Shown: in pieces, positions 14,573-23,141 of the stretch
How positions within the stretch are numbered: the first letter of the stretch is position 1
How the letters are laid out: each line of letters opens with the position of its first letter
Assembly (NCBI GenBank): GCA_000987045.1
Contig: LAKY01000031.1
Coordinates: forward strand, 1 to 55,423
Direction of reading: 5' to 3'
Length of the DNA: 55,423 nucleotides
Origin: Clostridiales bacterium PH28_bin88
GTDB lineage: Bacteria; Bacillota; PH28-bin88
Position numbers and translations under genes: made by a program
The notes under the pieces: model-generated
What the model saw: only the letters and a program-made list of their open reading frames with translations
What the model was told of the DNA's origin: nothing
The model's database searches: none

Positions 14573-14797
14573 CAGGGCGGCATTAAATTCATCCGCCTCC
14601 CCGCCGGGGCTAAATTTTCTGAACTGATAGCCAACCCGGCGCACTACCTGCGAGAAATGGAAAACGGGCGGATTCAGGCGGAGGGTAAGCTGGAAAACTT
14701 GTATACAAATCCGGCTACCCCTTTCCTCAAGGCCTTTTTTTACCGCTTTGAATTGCCCGGGAAAGAACACGAGACAAGGGCTTGCACTGTATCCTAG
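14573..14797 (+). pseudogene. Gene fragment, possibly the end of an ABC transporter ATPase
   Basis: An open stretch ends with MENGRIQAEGKLENLYTNPA and TPFLKAFFYRF, reminiscent of the C-terminal GRI...G...lY-nPat-F region of ABC transporter ATPases. The preceding residues do not fit that family and no ATP-binding motif is present. Probably debris next to the tctA remnant; identity is uncertain. Confidence 0.3.
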
Positions 14798-14807
14798 GGC
14801 GCATGCC

Positions 14808-15005
14808 GGTTTCACGTGGACGGTCATCGCCAGCATGTATATCGGAAACATCATGCTATTGATCCTGAATCTTCCGTTGGTCGGGGTCTGGGCCAGGGTG
14901 GCCAGGTTCCATACAAGATACTGGCCCCACTGATCCTGATCATATCCATGGTTGGGGCATACAGTATGAGAAACACGATGTTCGATGTCTGGATCGCTCT
15001 GCCTG
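14808..15005 (+). pseudogene. Remnant of tripartite tricarboxylate transporter permease (tctA type)
   Basis: Two frames carry consecutive pieces of the C-terminal part of TctA: FTWTVIASMYIGNIMLLILN with LPLVGVWARVARF, then PYKILAPLILIISMVGAYS and NTMFDVWIAL. A frameshift near 14915 joins them and the rest of the roughly 500-residue protein is missing. The match to the conserved SMYIGN-MLL-LNLPLVG and lLAPLIL segments is strong. Confidence 0.7.
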
Positions 15006-15216
15006 GGGGTGCCTCCCGGCGACACACTGAAATTACCCCTTGTCTAACCGGTGGTTTTTGTGGGAAAATAATCATGACGCATACCTCGCGTCGCGGGAGA
15101 GACTGTTGATTCCCACGGGCGCTAAACCCGGTAAGTAGTTTTTGGTTCAAATATTGTTGGCTGAAACAGTGATATCTGAAAGGGAAAAACAATTATCGAA
15201 AGGAAGGGGACGACTT

Positions 15217-15702
15217 ATGTGGCACCTATCGCTTTTTGAACCCGGGGAATTAGTACGGATAGCGATGGAGTTGGAGAAGAGAGGGGTAACTTTATACCGT
15301 CAGCTTGCGCAAAAAACCGTCAGTTCACCGGTAAAGGACCTCTTGGAGTTGCTGGCCAGCGAGGAAGAACAGCACCAGTTAGACTTCGCGGCACTGGGCG
15401 GAGATTTTGAACCTGTCGACCCTCGAGAAAGTTACTCGGGAGAATACCTGGACTATGTCAGGTCGTTGGTTGAAACCCATATATTCAATGATCTGGTGTT
15501 ACTGGAGAGAATGGTATCAGAGGCGCAAACGGAAAAGGAAGTACTCAGGTTAGCGGCCAGGCTGGAGAAAGAAACTATCCTTTTTTTCATCAGCATGGGC
15601 CATGTGATCAAGCCTGAGAAGCGGCAGGTAGTTGATGACTTGATTGCCCAGGAGGAAGGGCATCTTGCCAAAATTGGCCGGCTGTTAAAGGAAATCAGGT
15701 AG
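15217..15702 (+). CDS. Ferritin-like (rubrerythrin-type) diiron protein
   Basis: 161 residues from ATG 15217 (AAGGAAGGGG site at 15200-15209). A four-helix bundle is indicated by diiron ligands in MELEKRGVTLY, ASEEEQHQLDF, RLEKETILFF and AQEEGHLAKI. It lacks the rubredoxin domain of classical rubrerythrin, so it may depend on the small rubredoxin-like proteins encoded directly after it. It heads a five-gene block for peroxide/oxygen (and perhaps NO) removal. Peroxidase activity is the family expectation, not shown. Confidence 0.85.
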   Translation: MWHLSLFEPGELVRIAMELEKRGVTLYRQLAQKTVSSPVKDLLELLASEEEQHQLDFAALGGDFEPVDPRESYSGEYLDYVRSLVETHIFNDLVLLERMVSEAQTEKEVLRLAARLEKETILFFISMGHVIKPEKRQVVDDLIAQEEGHLAKIGRLLKEIR

Positions 15703-15718
15703 AAAGGAGGCCGCGGTA

Positions 15719-15850
15719 TTGAATAGATGGCGGTGCCTGGAATGCGGGTACGCATTGGAGGCAGAATTGCCACCGGAAGAGTGTCCCGCTTGCCGGAAGA
15801 AGTGCCAGTTTGTGGATAATAACTGCTACATTCCGGACTGCGGACAATAG
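15719..15850 (+). CDS. 43-residue rubredoxin-like miniprotein
   Basis: TTG 15719 with AAAGGAGG at 15703-15710. The product contains six or more cysteines: RCLECGY, ECPACRKKCQF and NNCYIPDCG. It looks like the zinc/iron ribbon knuckles (CxxC...CxxC) of rubredoxin with an extra C-terminal CYIPDCG seen in small rubrerythrin-associated proteins. Its position between two diiron-protein genes suggests it donates electrons to them. Too short for routine gene finders, but the ribosome site and the conserved cysteine spacing support it. Confidence 0.75.
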   Translation: MNRWRCLECGYALEAELPPEECPACRKKCQFVDNNCYIPDCGQ

Positions 15851-15878
15851 AAACTGAAGGCTAAAGGAGGAGTGCATT

Positions 15879-16412
15879 TTGAACCTCAAGGGAACGAGAA
15901 CGGAAGCTAGTTTAAAGGCGGCCTTTGCCGGAGAGTCACAAGCGCGGAACAAGTACACGTATTTCGCCGGGGTTGCTAAAAAGGAAGGGTTTGAGCAAAT
16001 CGCGGCTATCTTTTTAGAAACCGCCGATCACGAAAAAGAGCACGCTAAAAGGGCCTTTAAGTTCCTGGGTGAACTGGGGTCTACCGAAGATAACCTCAAG
16101 GCTGCCATTGCGGGAGAAAATTATGAGTGGACGTCTATGTATAGGGAGTTTGAGCGGATTGCCCGGGAAGAGGGTTTTGATGAGATTGCGGACTTCTTCC
16201 GGGAAGTGGGCGAGGTAGAGGAAGAGCATGAGAAAAGGTACCGGGCTCTGTTGGATAACCTGCAAAAAGGCAGGGTATTTCTAAAGGAACAGCCGGTAAA
16301 ATGGCAATGCCGGAACTGCGGATATGTCCACCAGGGGGTGGAAGCCCCGGAAATTTGCCCGGCGTGTGCCCACCCCAGAGCCTATTACCAGGTATTGTGC
16401 GAAAATTATTGA
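15879..16412 (+). CDS. rbr: Rubrerythrin
   Basis: 177 residues from TTG 15879 with AAAGGAGG at 15863-15870. The N-terminal ferritin-like domain has [28 protein letters not shown] and [11 protein letters not shown] (diiron ligands). The C-terminal rubredoxin domain has [10 protein letters not shown] and [11 protein letters not shown]. Full classical architecture and length. It reduces hydrogen peroxide in anaerobes using electrons from rubredoxin or NAD(P)H-linked reductases. Part of the defence operon 15217-18020. Confidence 0.95.
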   Translation: MNLKGTRTEASLKAAFAGESQARNKYTYFAGVAKKEGFEQIAAIFLETADHEKEHAKRAFKFLGELGSTEDNLKAAIAGENYEWTSMYREFERIAREEGFDEIADFFREVGEVEEEHEKRYRALLDNLQKGRVFLKEQPVKWQCRNCGYVHQGVEAPEICPACAHPRAYYQVLCENY

Positions 16413-16429
16413 GGAGGTTTAATTGGACC

Positions 16430-16759
16430 ATGTGGAAATGTACCGTATGCGGTTATGTGCATGACGGCGATGAAGCGCCGGAAAGGTGCCCGAAATGCGG
16501 GGTACCTAAAGAAAAATTTGAGCGCTTACCAGAGGAGAAAGCCAACCCTATCGAGAGGTCGCGTTTCACCAACCAATTGCTCGCTGCTTTAATGGGGTAT
16601 GCGGAGGAATTGGAGGCTATTGCTGATGAGGGGCTGGAAGACAACCTGGACCCGGGTTGTAAGGGGGTTTTCACCTACGTTAAGCGGTTTGCCAGGGAAA
16701 TGGGCCAGATGGCCAAGGCCGAAATTCAAGCCCATATTCAGAAAGGCAAGTGGGGTTAA
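16430..16759 (+). CDS. Rubredoxin-domain protein with helical tail
   Basis: 109 residues from ATG 16430 (GAGGAGG at 16411-16417). Residues 1-40 form a rubredoxin-type iron site (CTVCGYVHDGDEAPERCPKC). Residues 45-109 form an unassigned, probably helical region (NQLLAALMGYAEELEAI...GVFTYVKRFAREMG...AEIQAHIQ). It is 17 nt after rubrerythrin and likely supplies electrons within this block. The tail might mediate partner binding. Confidence 0.85.
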   Translation: MWKCTVCGYVHDGDEAPERCPKCGVPKEKFERLPEEKANPIERSRFTNQLLAALMGYAEELEAIADEGLEDNLDPGCKGVFTYVKRFAREMGQMAKAEIQAHIQKGKWG

Positions 16760-16817
16760 ATCGCTCTGAATGAGAATGATGGATAGTCTCCACCTGTGCT
16801 GAAAGGAAAGATGAACA

Positions 16818-18020
16818 TTGAAAAAGTGGAAATGCAAGGTTTGTGGATACATCCATGAAGGGCCGGAACCTCCCGATACCTGTCCCGTTTGCGGGGTTTC
16901 AAAGGAGTATTTCGAGGAAATAAAAGATGCGGGAACTGTGAGCGGGACACAACCGAAACCTTCCTCTGTTCCTGCTGTACCACCGGTCCAGGATGGAGGC
17001 AATGCTAAAGAGGCGTTGTTCAAGATTGGCTATGGATTGTACGTGGTCACCTCGCTAAAGGATGGTAAGCTAAACGGGCAGACCTGCAACACCGTCTTTC
17101 AAATCACCAGTGAGCCTGCCAGGGTTGCGGTTGGCATCAATAAGAATAACCTGACCCATGAATACATAAAGGCCAGCGGGGTGCTGGCGGTTACCGTGCT
17201 GGGTAAGGGCAACGTGGACCTGGTGAAACACTTCGGTTTTCAGTCGGGGCGGAACACCGACAAGTTTCAAGGCAAAGAGTATTTCCTGACGTCCGGAACG
17301 GGGTGCCCGGTGTTGAACAAGGGTTCGGCCTACCTGGACTGCCGGGTTATTCCTGAGCTTTCCCTGGATCTGGGAACCCACACGTTATTCATCGTAGAAG
17401 TAGTGGACGGGAACCTTCTCCGGGGAAGTGAAACCATGACTTACGAATTCTACCGTAACAACCGGGCCAAACCGGAAAAAATGCTTCAGGGCGACGTTCA
17501 GAACGTGATCACAACACTCAACTTGGAATATGGCGCTAATAGGCGCTATGAGTACCAGATTGGGGAAATCCAAAATCCCCGGATCAACGCTGTGCTGGAA
17601 GGGGTAATGCGGACGGAAGGGGACCATGTGGATAACTCTTTGGGCTTTCTTAAAAAGCGCCTGGCGCCGGAAATCCAGGGCTTTGCCGATGTGCTGCTGC
17701 ACCTGAAACTGAACCTGGACTTCGAGGAAGTTGCCACCGCTACCTACCGGCAATTTGCCAAGGAAGCGGAAATAGAAGACTTGAAAACGATGTTTGCCGC
17801 CATGGCCAGATCGGAAGCGGGACATGTGCACATCTTTAACAAGATGATCGAAGAAATAGAGAAAGGACAGTTTCCTGTAGTGTTTTACTGCCCGTTATGC
17901 GGGTGGGAGATTGACTACGGCCCTTCACCCCAGGAAGCGGCTACGCAGAGGTGCAGCCGGTGCGGAGCGGCCTATGCCCTCCGGCTGGTAGAAGGAAACT
18001 GGACCCTGGAAGAGGCATAG
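16818..18020 (+). CDS. Rubredoxin / flavin-reductase / ferritin-like fusion protein
   Basis: 400 residues from TTG 16818 (AAAGGAAAG site). Domains in order: rubredoxin (about 3-38, CKVCGYIHEG...CPVCGV); flavin-reductase-like FMN-binding domain (about 65-220, with NGQTCNTVFQITSEPARVAVG and LTHEYIKASGVLAV); ferritin-like diiron domain (about 250-355, with E/H ligands in ARSEAGHVHIF); and a C-terminal zinc-ribbon-like YCPLCGWEID...CSRCGA. The first two domains match high-molecular-weight rubredoxin (Hrb), the electron donor of flavodiiron NO/O2 reductase in Moorella. Fusion to a diiron domain and a second ribbon could pass electrons from NAD(P)H through flavin to the diiron site within one chain. 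Last gene of the operon, followed by a terminator. Confidence 0.9.
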   Translation: MKKWKCKVCGYIHEGPEPPDTCPVCGVSKEYFEEIKDAGTVSGTQPKPSSVPAVPPVQDGGNAKEALFKIGYGLYVVTSLKDGKLNGQTCNTVFQITSEPARVAVGINKNNLTHEYIKASGVLAVTVLGKGNVDLVKHFGFQSGRNTDKFQGKEYFLTSGTGCPVLNKGSAYLDCRVIPELSLDLGTHTLFIVEVVDGNLLRGSETMTYEFYRNNRAKPEKMLQGDVQNVITTLNLEYGANRRYEYQIGEIQNPRINAVLEGVMRTEGDHVDNSLGFLKKRLAPEIQGFADVLLHLKLNLDFEEVATATYRQFAKEAEIEDLKTMFAAMARSEAGHVHIFNKMIEEIEKGQFPVVFYCPLCGWEIDYGPSPQEAATQRCSRCGAAYALRLVEGNWTLEEA

Positions 18021-18031
18021 TTCTGACCTCT

Positions 18032-18067
18032 AAGACCTCCGGCTAAAAAGTAGCCTCGAGGTCTTTT
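18032..18067 (+). terminator. Rho-independent terminator of the rubrerythrin operon
   Basis: AAGACCTC-C-GGCTA (18032-18045) pairs with TAGCC-TC-GAGGTCTT (18051-18065) with a small internal loop, followed by a short T-run. It lies 11 nt after the stop codon. Confidence 0.85.
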
Positions 18068-18259
18068 ATGTTAAGTGCGGCGCTACCATTCACCGGCACG
18101 AAGAATGCCGGAGTTAAGGATAAAGAGGCTGTCCCCGACGACCCGCGCCGTAGACATTGGTTTCTATCCGCGTTTCCAATTCCCTCGCCTTCAGCCCGCT
18201 TGCTCCCTGTAATTTTCATCCAAACTCCGGCAGATATTCTAAGGGCAATCATCAGCGCT

Positions 18260-18829
18260 TTACCGGAGGAGCACTAGTCCTGTCCATACCACATGGTCTG
18301 TTACCGGAAAGGTTACCGGCATACCCGCTCGCTCCACGGTGGCTACCACGTCGATGCCCATGGCCTCCATGGAAGGCCGCGCCTTAAAGGGGTGGCGGCA
18401 CGGTTCCACCGAACCCACCCCGACACAGGTATCACACAGCCGGCAGGAACCGCCGATGAACCCGGCGGCAAACCTCAATCCCATGGAAAACGCCTTGCTT
18501 TCCACCAGGTTTACCAGACGGTGCAGTTCCCTGGCCGGAGCGTAAACCGCCTGGTGATCCTGGGGGGGAAGGGTGCTGACCCGACTGGCAACCTGGATCA
18601 GCAGGGCCTGCCGGTATTTCTCCAGCACCTGGCGAAATTCCGCCAACGAAGGCAGCCCCGGCGGGCACATCAGCGCGCGCCCGAAATCGGGGCACAGGGG
18701 TACCTGACACTTCAGGCGTACCCGCTCGTCCACCACCACGTTATCCACTACGATCAGTTTAACCGCCGTAGCCCCTTCCCGTTTGATAAGTTCGACCAGT
18801 CCCGTTAAGTCTTGCGTTGTCTGACCCAT
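18260..18829 (-). CDS. DUF2284 family predicted metal-binding protein
   Basis: 189 residues from ATG 18829 (GAGGAGG site). Cysteine groups: RLKCQVPLCPDFGRALMCPP (DUF2284-type C...C...CPP), then GGSCRLCDTCVGVGSVEPC, together enough for one or two iron-sulfur clusters. The family is widespread in anaerobes and uncharacterised. The gene is divergent from the CRP-type regulator gene at 19064, with a 234-nt shared upstream region, and could be regulated with it. No enzyme function can be assigned. Confidence 0.8.
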   Translation of the reverse strand: MGQTTQDLTGLVELIKREGATAVKLIVVDNVVVDERVRLKCQVPLCPDFGRALMCPPGLPSLAEFRQVLEKYRQALLIQVASRVSTLPPQDHQAVYAPARELHRLVNLVESKAFSMGLRFAAGFIGGSCRLCDTCVGVGSVEPCRHPFKARPSMEAMGIDVVATVERAGMPVTFPVTDHVVWTGLVLLR

Positions 18830-19063
18830 CCTCTGGCCTCCTCTTCATCCGTATCAGAACGCTTACCCTTAATAACTACTTCTTCGCCCTTGTGTGTTAT
18901 CCCTGGAAAAAACAAAAAAAGTGTCAACAACGTGGGGAGGGTTAGTTCACATACTATTCCGCTGCCGGGGGATAAAGGAACTGCAGGAGGAAATGGTAAA
19001 AGAGACGAATACCTAACCGGGAAAGTCAGGCCCGGGGAAAGAAGAAGGATTGGAGGGGTCTTG

Positions 19064-19747
19064 GTGAGCGACCGTTTGGAGCAAATCCCTTTCTTTAAGG
19101 ACTTATCCCAGGAGGAGTTGCTGCGCCTCCAGGAAGTAATGCCCTTGCGGAGGTATGTAGGGCACCAGATTATTTTCATGGAGGGTGAGCCGGCGGACTT
19201 CGTGGGTTTTGTCCTCTCCGGCCGGGTTAAGCTGTACCGGATGTCCGCCGAGGGCCACGAGAAGGTCATTCATATCGCCGGAGCGGGGGACGTCTTTGGC
19301 GAGGTGCCCTTTTTGGACGGGAAACCCCACCCCTTGACCGCTGAAACCATGGAAGAGACCAGGGTGCGCAGTATCAGCCACGAGGACCTTCGCCAACTAA
19401 TGGCAGTTCACCCGCAGGTGGCCTCCCACCTTTTGCAGGTTTTGGGTTTGCGGCTACGGCAGACCTACCGGCAGATCCGCAGCCTGGTTTTTAAGGACGC
19501 CTATGCACGGACGGCGGGGAGGCTGTTCAAGCTGGCCCGGGACTACGGGGTGCAAACTGGCGATGGTATCACCCTTAACCTGACCATCACTCATCAGGAA
19601 CTGGCCAACATGGTCGGCACCTCCCGGGAAACGGTCAGTAAGATCATCAACAGCCTTCAGAAAAACCGCACTATTGACGTCTGCCGGGGGCGCATCGTGA
19701 TCTTCGACCTGGACAAACTGCGCAAGTACACAAGAGAGCAGGGCTGA
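19064..19747 (+). CDS. Crp/Fnr family regulator, CRP-type recognition helix
   Basis: 227 residues from GTG 19064 with GGAGGGG at 19052-19058; the frame is open far upstream but has no good start there. Cyclic-nucleotide-binding-like barrel about 5-120, dimer helix about 125-150, winged helix about 160-225. The recognition helix GTSRETVSKII has the R-E-T-V pattern of CRP, predicting TGTGA half sites. That matches the dyads at 4929, 8458 and 51412. No cysteine cluster is present. The effector is unknown: heme/NO (HcpR-like), CO or another ligand are possible; cAMP is unlikely in this type of organism. Confidence 0.88.
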   Translation: MSDRLEQIPFFKDLSQEELLRLQEVMPLRRYVGHQIIFMEGEPADFVGFVLSGRVKLYRMSAEGHEKVIHIAGAGDVFGEVPFLDGKPHPLTAETMEETRVRSISHEDLRQLMAVHPQVASHLLQVLGLRLRQTYRQIRSLVFKDAYARTAGRLFKLARDYGVQTGDGITLNLTITHQELANMVGTSRETVSKIINSLQKNRTIDVCRGRIVIFDLDKLRKYTREQG

Positions 19748-19827
19748 GCCAAGGCACTTGCCAGGTGTATTATTTTTCTTTAATGGAAAAACTATCCATG
19801 TAACCACCTGAAAGGAAGGCATGGATA

Positions 19828-19998
19828 GTGGAGAAAAGCAAGCACAAACTGCAAGTCTACCTGCTTCAGGCTAAAGCGTACCAACGCCTCCTCGAAGCCA
19901 CCAATCACCACGGAGGCCACACCCGGCGGATCCACCAGGTGTCGGCCAAGGTGAGGAAAGCGGAACAAAACCTTGAAAAAACCGGCAGCCCGGCCTAG
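19828..19998 (+). CDS. Small basic protein of unknown function
   Basis: GTG 19828 with AAAGGAAGG at 19811-19819 encodes 56 residues (MEKSKHKLQVYLLQAKAYQR... to ...KVRKAEQNLEKTGSPA). It is helical, rich in Lys/Arg/His/Gln, with no cysteines or membrane segment. A hairpin overlaps its end. The good ribosome site and uniform amphipathic composition support it as a real gene. No family recognised. Confidence 0.55.
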   Translation: MEKSKHKLQVYLLQAKAYQRLLEATNHHGGHTRRIHQVSAKVRKAEQNLEKTGSPA

Positions 19999-20008
19999 CC
20001 CGGGCTGC
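19985..20008 (+). terminator. GC-rich hairpin at the end of the small basic protein gene
   Basis: GCAGCCCG (19985-19992) pairs with CGGGCTGC (20001-20008) around an 8-nt loop containing the stop codon. No T-run follows, so termination efficiency is doubtful. Confidence 0.4.
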
Positions 20009-20082
20009 TGCGTATGGTGGTCCGTAATAAATTTTGTTCAGGATTGGCGTTTGACTGCCGATGAAGGTAGTAGGATGCGGTA

Positions 20083-21447
20083 ATGGAGGCGAGAGGATTG
20101 AGCGGCATTCAACCGGGGGCGGCAATCAAGACTGTAATGGGCGTGCCCTCTGCGGAAACATGGTTATCCCTCACCCCCGGCGAGGAGGTCACCGCCTTTG
20201 TCCAGGCGGCGAGGGACGACAGTGCGGTGCTGTACCTGAAGGGTGCCTGGGTAAACGTGCGCCATGAAGGCATCCTGCAGGAGGGCGCTTCGGTCCGGCT
20301 GGCGGTTACCGGCCAACAGCAGGACGGCAGTTGGCTGCTTAAACTGCTGTCTTCTCCGGCGGAGAAAGGGGAAACGGTGATACCCGGCAAGGACTTGGCC
20401 GGTGTGCTGCGGAGCTGGGAGATGGAACCGACCCCTATCAACCTGTCTTTAGCCAGGGAGATCACCAGGCAGGGGCTGCCCCTGACGGCGCCAGCGTTAA
20501 ACCTGCTGTCCCGGGCAGTGAGCAATTTACAAATTGACCATGGGCGATTCCCCGCCCTGGTGTGGTTGTGGGCCCGCGGGCTTCCCCTGTCCGGAACCGC
20601 GGTGGAGCTGGTAGCCCGCTTACTGGCAACTCCTTTGGCAGCCAATGAGCATGAATCTTGGAAAGATTTCTCCGGCCGGTTGCAGGCCAGGGAATGGCCT
20701 CCGGCACTGGCGGAAAAGGTGTCCCAACTGGAAAACCTGCTGGAGCAGGTAACCCTGCGCCAGGGGGAGGTACGGGAAGTTGCGGCGGCTAAACTGGCTA
20801 CCCTGGCGGAAACATGGGGATTGAACTATGATTCCCGGCTGGGGGCTGTGCTGGCTGATGAAAACCCCGTACAAGGTGAGCAGTCGCAAGCTTTGAAGGA
20901 AGTAATCCGCGATTCTTTAAAGCCATTGCTAATGGGGCTGGAAGAGTTGTTGGGACAGGAAGGTGAGACGGGTCTGGCTCACACTGCCCGCCACCTGGCG
21001 GAACGGGTAGTGCTGCTGCAACTCATGAACACGGCAGAACAGCAAACCGGTGAACCCGGGATGGTATTGCAGGGACTGGTGAGGCTGGAAGACCAGGAGG
21101 CGCCGTTTTACCTTAAGTTAAAAAACCGGAAGAGAAAGGCGCGACCCGGTGGAAGGCAGGATACCTGCCAGGTGCTTGTTTACCTGGCCACGCCAAGGTT
21201 GGGTCAGGTGATGGGCCGGTTGGTTCTGGCGGAGGGTTTGCTGACCTGCGAGATCACGGTGGAGCACTCGCCGGCGGGACGGTTGTTCAACAGCCTCCTG
21301 CCCGGTCTCCGTGCCAAACTGCAGGATTTACCCTGGCGCATTAACCTTTTGCCTTGCCGGGTGAAAAACCCTGGCGCCATTCACGCCGCCGGCAGCCGGG
21401 AGTTCGGATTCGCCCTGCCTCGGGAAGGGCTGGACGTGTTGGTATAG
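20083..21447 (+). CDS. FliK-like (hook-length control C-terminal domain) protein
   Basis: 454 residues from ATG 20083. The first part, rich in Gly/Glu/Leu, has no recognised domain. The C-terminal 110 residues (LVYLATPRLGQVMGRLVLAEG, LTCEITVEH, FNSLLPGLRAKLQ) resemble the substrate-switch domain of flagellar hook-length control protein FliK, as in YlqG of Bacillus. The next gene, 14 nt downstream, encodes the matching FlhB-tail-like protein. This pair is common in Firmicutes away from flagellar operons. Whether it acts in flagellar export is unknown. Confidence 0.7.
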   Translation: MEARGLSGIQPGAAIKTVMGVPSAETWLSLTPGEEVTAFVQAARDDSAVLYLKGAWVNVRHEGILQEGASVRLAVTGQQQDGSWLLKLLSSPAEKGETVIPGKDLAGVLRSWEMEPTPINLSLAREITRQGLPLTAPALNLLSRAVSNLQIDHGRFPALVWLWARGLPLSGTAVELVARLLATPLAANEHESWKDFSGRLQAREWPPALAEKVSQLENLLEQVTLRQGEVREVAAAKLATLAETWGLNYDSRLGAVLADENPVQGEQSQALKEVIRDSLKPLLMGLEELLGQEGETGLAHTARHLAERVVLLQLMNTAEQQTGEPGMVLQGLVRLEDQEAPFYLKLKNRKRKARPGGRQDTCQVLVYLATPRLGQVMGRLVLAEGLLTCEITVEHSPAGRLFNSLLPGLRAKLQDLPWRINLLPCRVKNPGAIHAAGSREFGFALPREGLDVLV

Positions 21448-21460
21448 GAGGAACCCACTC

Positions 21461-21769
21461 ATGGGAGGAAGCAGGAAAGACGATAACAGGCCCGTAGCGG
21501 TACGGCAGGCGGTAGCCCTGAAGTACGACGGTGACGCGGGGGAGGCACCACAGGTGGTGGCGGCCGGTAAAGGTATGATCGCGGAAAACATCATTGCCAG
21601 GGCCGTGGAGGCGAAGGTCCCCGTGCATACCGACGTCACCTTGGCCCAAACCCTCTCTCACCTGCAAGTGGGACAGGAGATTCCGCCGGAACTGTACCGG
21701 GCGGTGGCAGAGGTGCTTGCCTTCATCCTTTTTGTCGATAAAGAAAACTTGGCTTGCGCCAAGCCGTAG
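21461..21769 (+). CDS. FlhB C-terminal-domain-like protein (EscU/YscU/HrcU family, YlqH-like)
   Basis: 102 residues from ATG 21461 (AGGAGGAA site). It corresponds only to the cytoplasmic tail of FlhB/YscU export-switch proteins: AVALKYDGDAGEAPQVVAAG, IIARAVEAKVPVHTDVTLAQ and IPPELYRAVAEVLAFI. The autocleavage motif NPTH is replaced, the related position reading ALKYD. It therefore lacks the membrane part and the cleavable switch. Paired with the FliK-like gene upstream. Confidence 0.85.
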   Translation: MGGSRKDDNRPVAVRQAVALKYDGDAGEAPQVVAAGKGMIAENIIARAVEAKVPVHTDVTLAQTLSHLQVGQEIPPELYRAVAEVLAFILFVDKENLACAKP

Positions 21770-22130
21770 GCGCAGGCGGAAGCCTTAGTTGCACTTATGC
21801 CACAGAAAGTTATACTTTCTGATGGTGCGAAAAGGCCGGGTGGCAAAAAGCCTGACGGTTTGGGGAACCACCGCCACGGTGAAAACGTCTATATCCTGGT
21901 GGAGGTTATACTGCTTGGCCAGCCCGCATATGGTATATATTGGAGGAACGGGAGGCCGGTATCCTGTTCCTGGACGGAGAATTTTTAGGTATACAGGAAA
22001 TTATTGCGGATAGTGTCCGGTACGTGCCATTGGCATCAACGTGACTAAGCCCATAAATGGGCAAGTCTTCTTTAGCGGAAGCCAAGTTTTCTAGATAAGA
22101 TCCGGAAGGGACGGGAAGGGGTTGTTGGGA
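21770..22130. other. Intergenic region without a confident gene
   Basis: About 360 nt. Short frames exist, one with a peptide-like stretch (AGILFLDGEFLGIQEIIA) ending at about 22043, but no start with a ribosome site. No RNA gene or terminator was recognised. Confidence 0.45.
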
Positions 22131-23141
22131 TTGAAGCGTTTGCTCTTGATGGGATTGGTGCTCCTGTTGGTTTTCGTTCTCAGCGGGTGCGGCAGCAAGG
22201 AGAGTGAGGGAGATAAGGTTTCTCCCGGGGAAGGCCAGCCGGTTGTCACCCAGCCGGAAAGTCCCCCGCAAGAAGAGCAAGGTGAATTGAACCCCCTCAC
22301 CGGGGAGAAGGTGACCCGGACTGGTAAACTGGTGGCGGTAATGGTGGATAACCTGCCCGCGGCTAGGCCCCAGACGGGATTGATTGACGCTGACGTGGTA
22401 TACGAGATTGAGGCCGAGGGCCAGATCGCACGCTTTATGGCACTCTTTTACGGGGAGCCCCCGGAAAACGTGGGCCCGGTACGCAGCGCCCGGCCCTACT
22501 ACATGGCCCTGGCCAAGGAATGGGACGCCTACTACGCCCACGTCGGGGGATCTGACGATGCTTTCGCCAAGGTCAAAGAATGGAAGATCCGGGACGTGGA
22601 TGATACCAGGGGGCATCCGGGTTTCTGGGTGGATAATACCAGGAAACGGCCCAACAGTACATACCTTAACCTTGATAAAGCCCTGAGCAACAAGCCGGAG
22701 AACGGGAGTTTCAAAGACTGGCAGTTCGTAGACCCGCCCGGCGGAGCCCCCGATTACCGGCAAATCCGGATCCGCTACCTGGACAACCGGGTCAAGTACG
22801 TCTTTGATGAGGGACAGCAGGCCTACCTGCGTTACATATTTGATGAACCCCACACTGACAGGGAAACGAAAGAGCAGATCGCGGTACGCAACGTGATCAT
22901 CCAGTACGCCCGCCACCGGAACCTGAACGACGCCCTGAAGCACATCGACGTGGAGGTGATTGGGGAGGGGCCGGCGGAATACTTCCTGGGGGGTAAGTAT
23001 ATGAGGGGCACATGGAAGAAAAAGGACCTGAACGCTCATACCCAGTTCCTGGCCGAAGACGGGACCCCCGTCAAACTGGTGCGCGGGAATACCTACATCC
23101 AGGTGGTCCGCTCGCCCGCTATGGTGGAAAAGGACAATTAA
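22131..23141 (+). CDS. DUF3048 (YerB-like) lipoprotein
   Basis: 336 residues from TTG 22131 (AAGGGG site; TTG 22122 and 22125 are in-frame alternatives). Signal sequence with lipobox VFVLSGC, so it should be lipidated and anchored outside the membrane. After a Pro/Glu-rich linker comes the DUF3048 region: NPLTGEKVT, VAVMVDNLPAARPQTGLIDA, DVVYEIEAEG, GPVRSARPYY and HVGGSDDA. The C-terminal half carries the second family domain with RGTWKKKD and YIQVV. Function of the family is unknown. Its stop codon overlaps that of the convergent kinase gene. Confidence 0.88.
   Translation: MKRLLLMGLVLLLVFVLSGCGSKESEGDKVSPGEGQPVVTQPESPPQEEQGELNPLTGEKVTRTGKLVAVMVDNLPAARPQTGLIDADVVYEIEAEGQIARFMALFYGEPPENVGPVRSARPYYMALAKEWDAYYAHVGGSDDAFAKVKEWKIRDVDDTRGHPGFWVDNTRKRPNSTYLNLDKALSNKPENGSFKDWQFVDPPGGAPDYRQIRIRYLDNRVKYVFDEGQQAYLRYIFDEPHTDRETKEQIAVRNVIIQYARHRNLNDALKHIDVEVIGEGPAEYFLGGKYMRGTWKKKDLNAHTQFLAEDGTPVKLVRGNTYIQVVRSPAMVEKDN

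Noticed and set aside
21906..23039. 377-codon minus-strand frame opposite the DUF3048 gene
   Set aside because: The plus-strand frame has a lipobox signal peptide and family motifs; the antisense frame has none and starts inside the gene.
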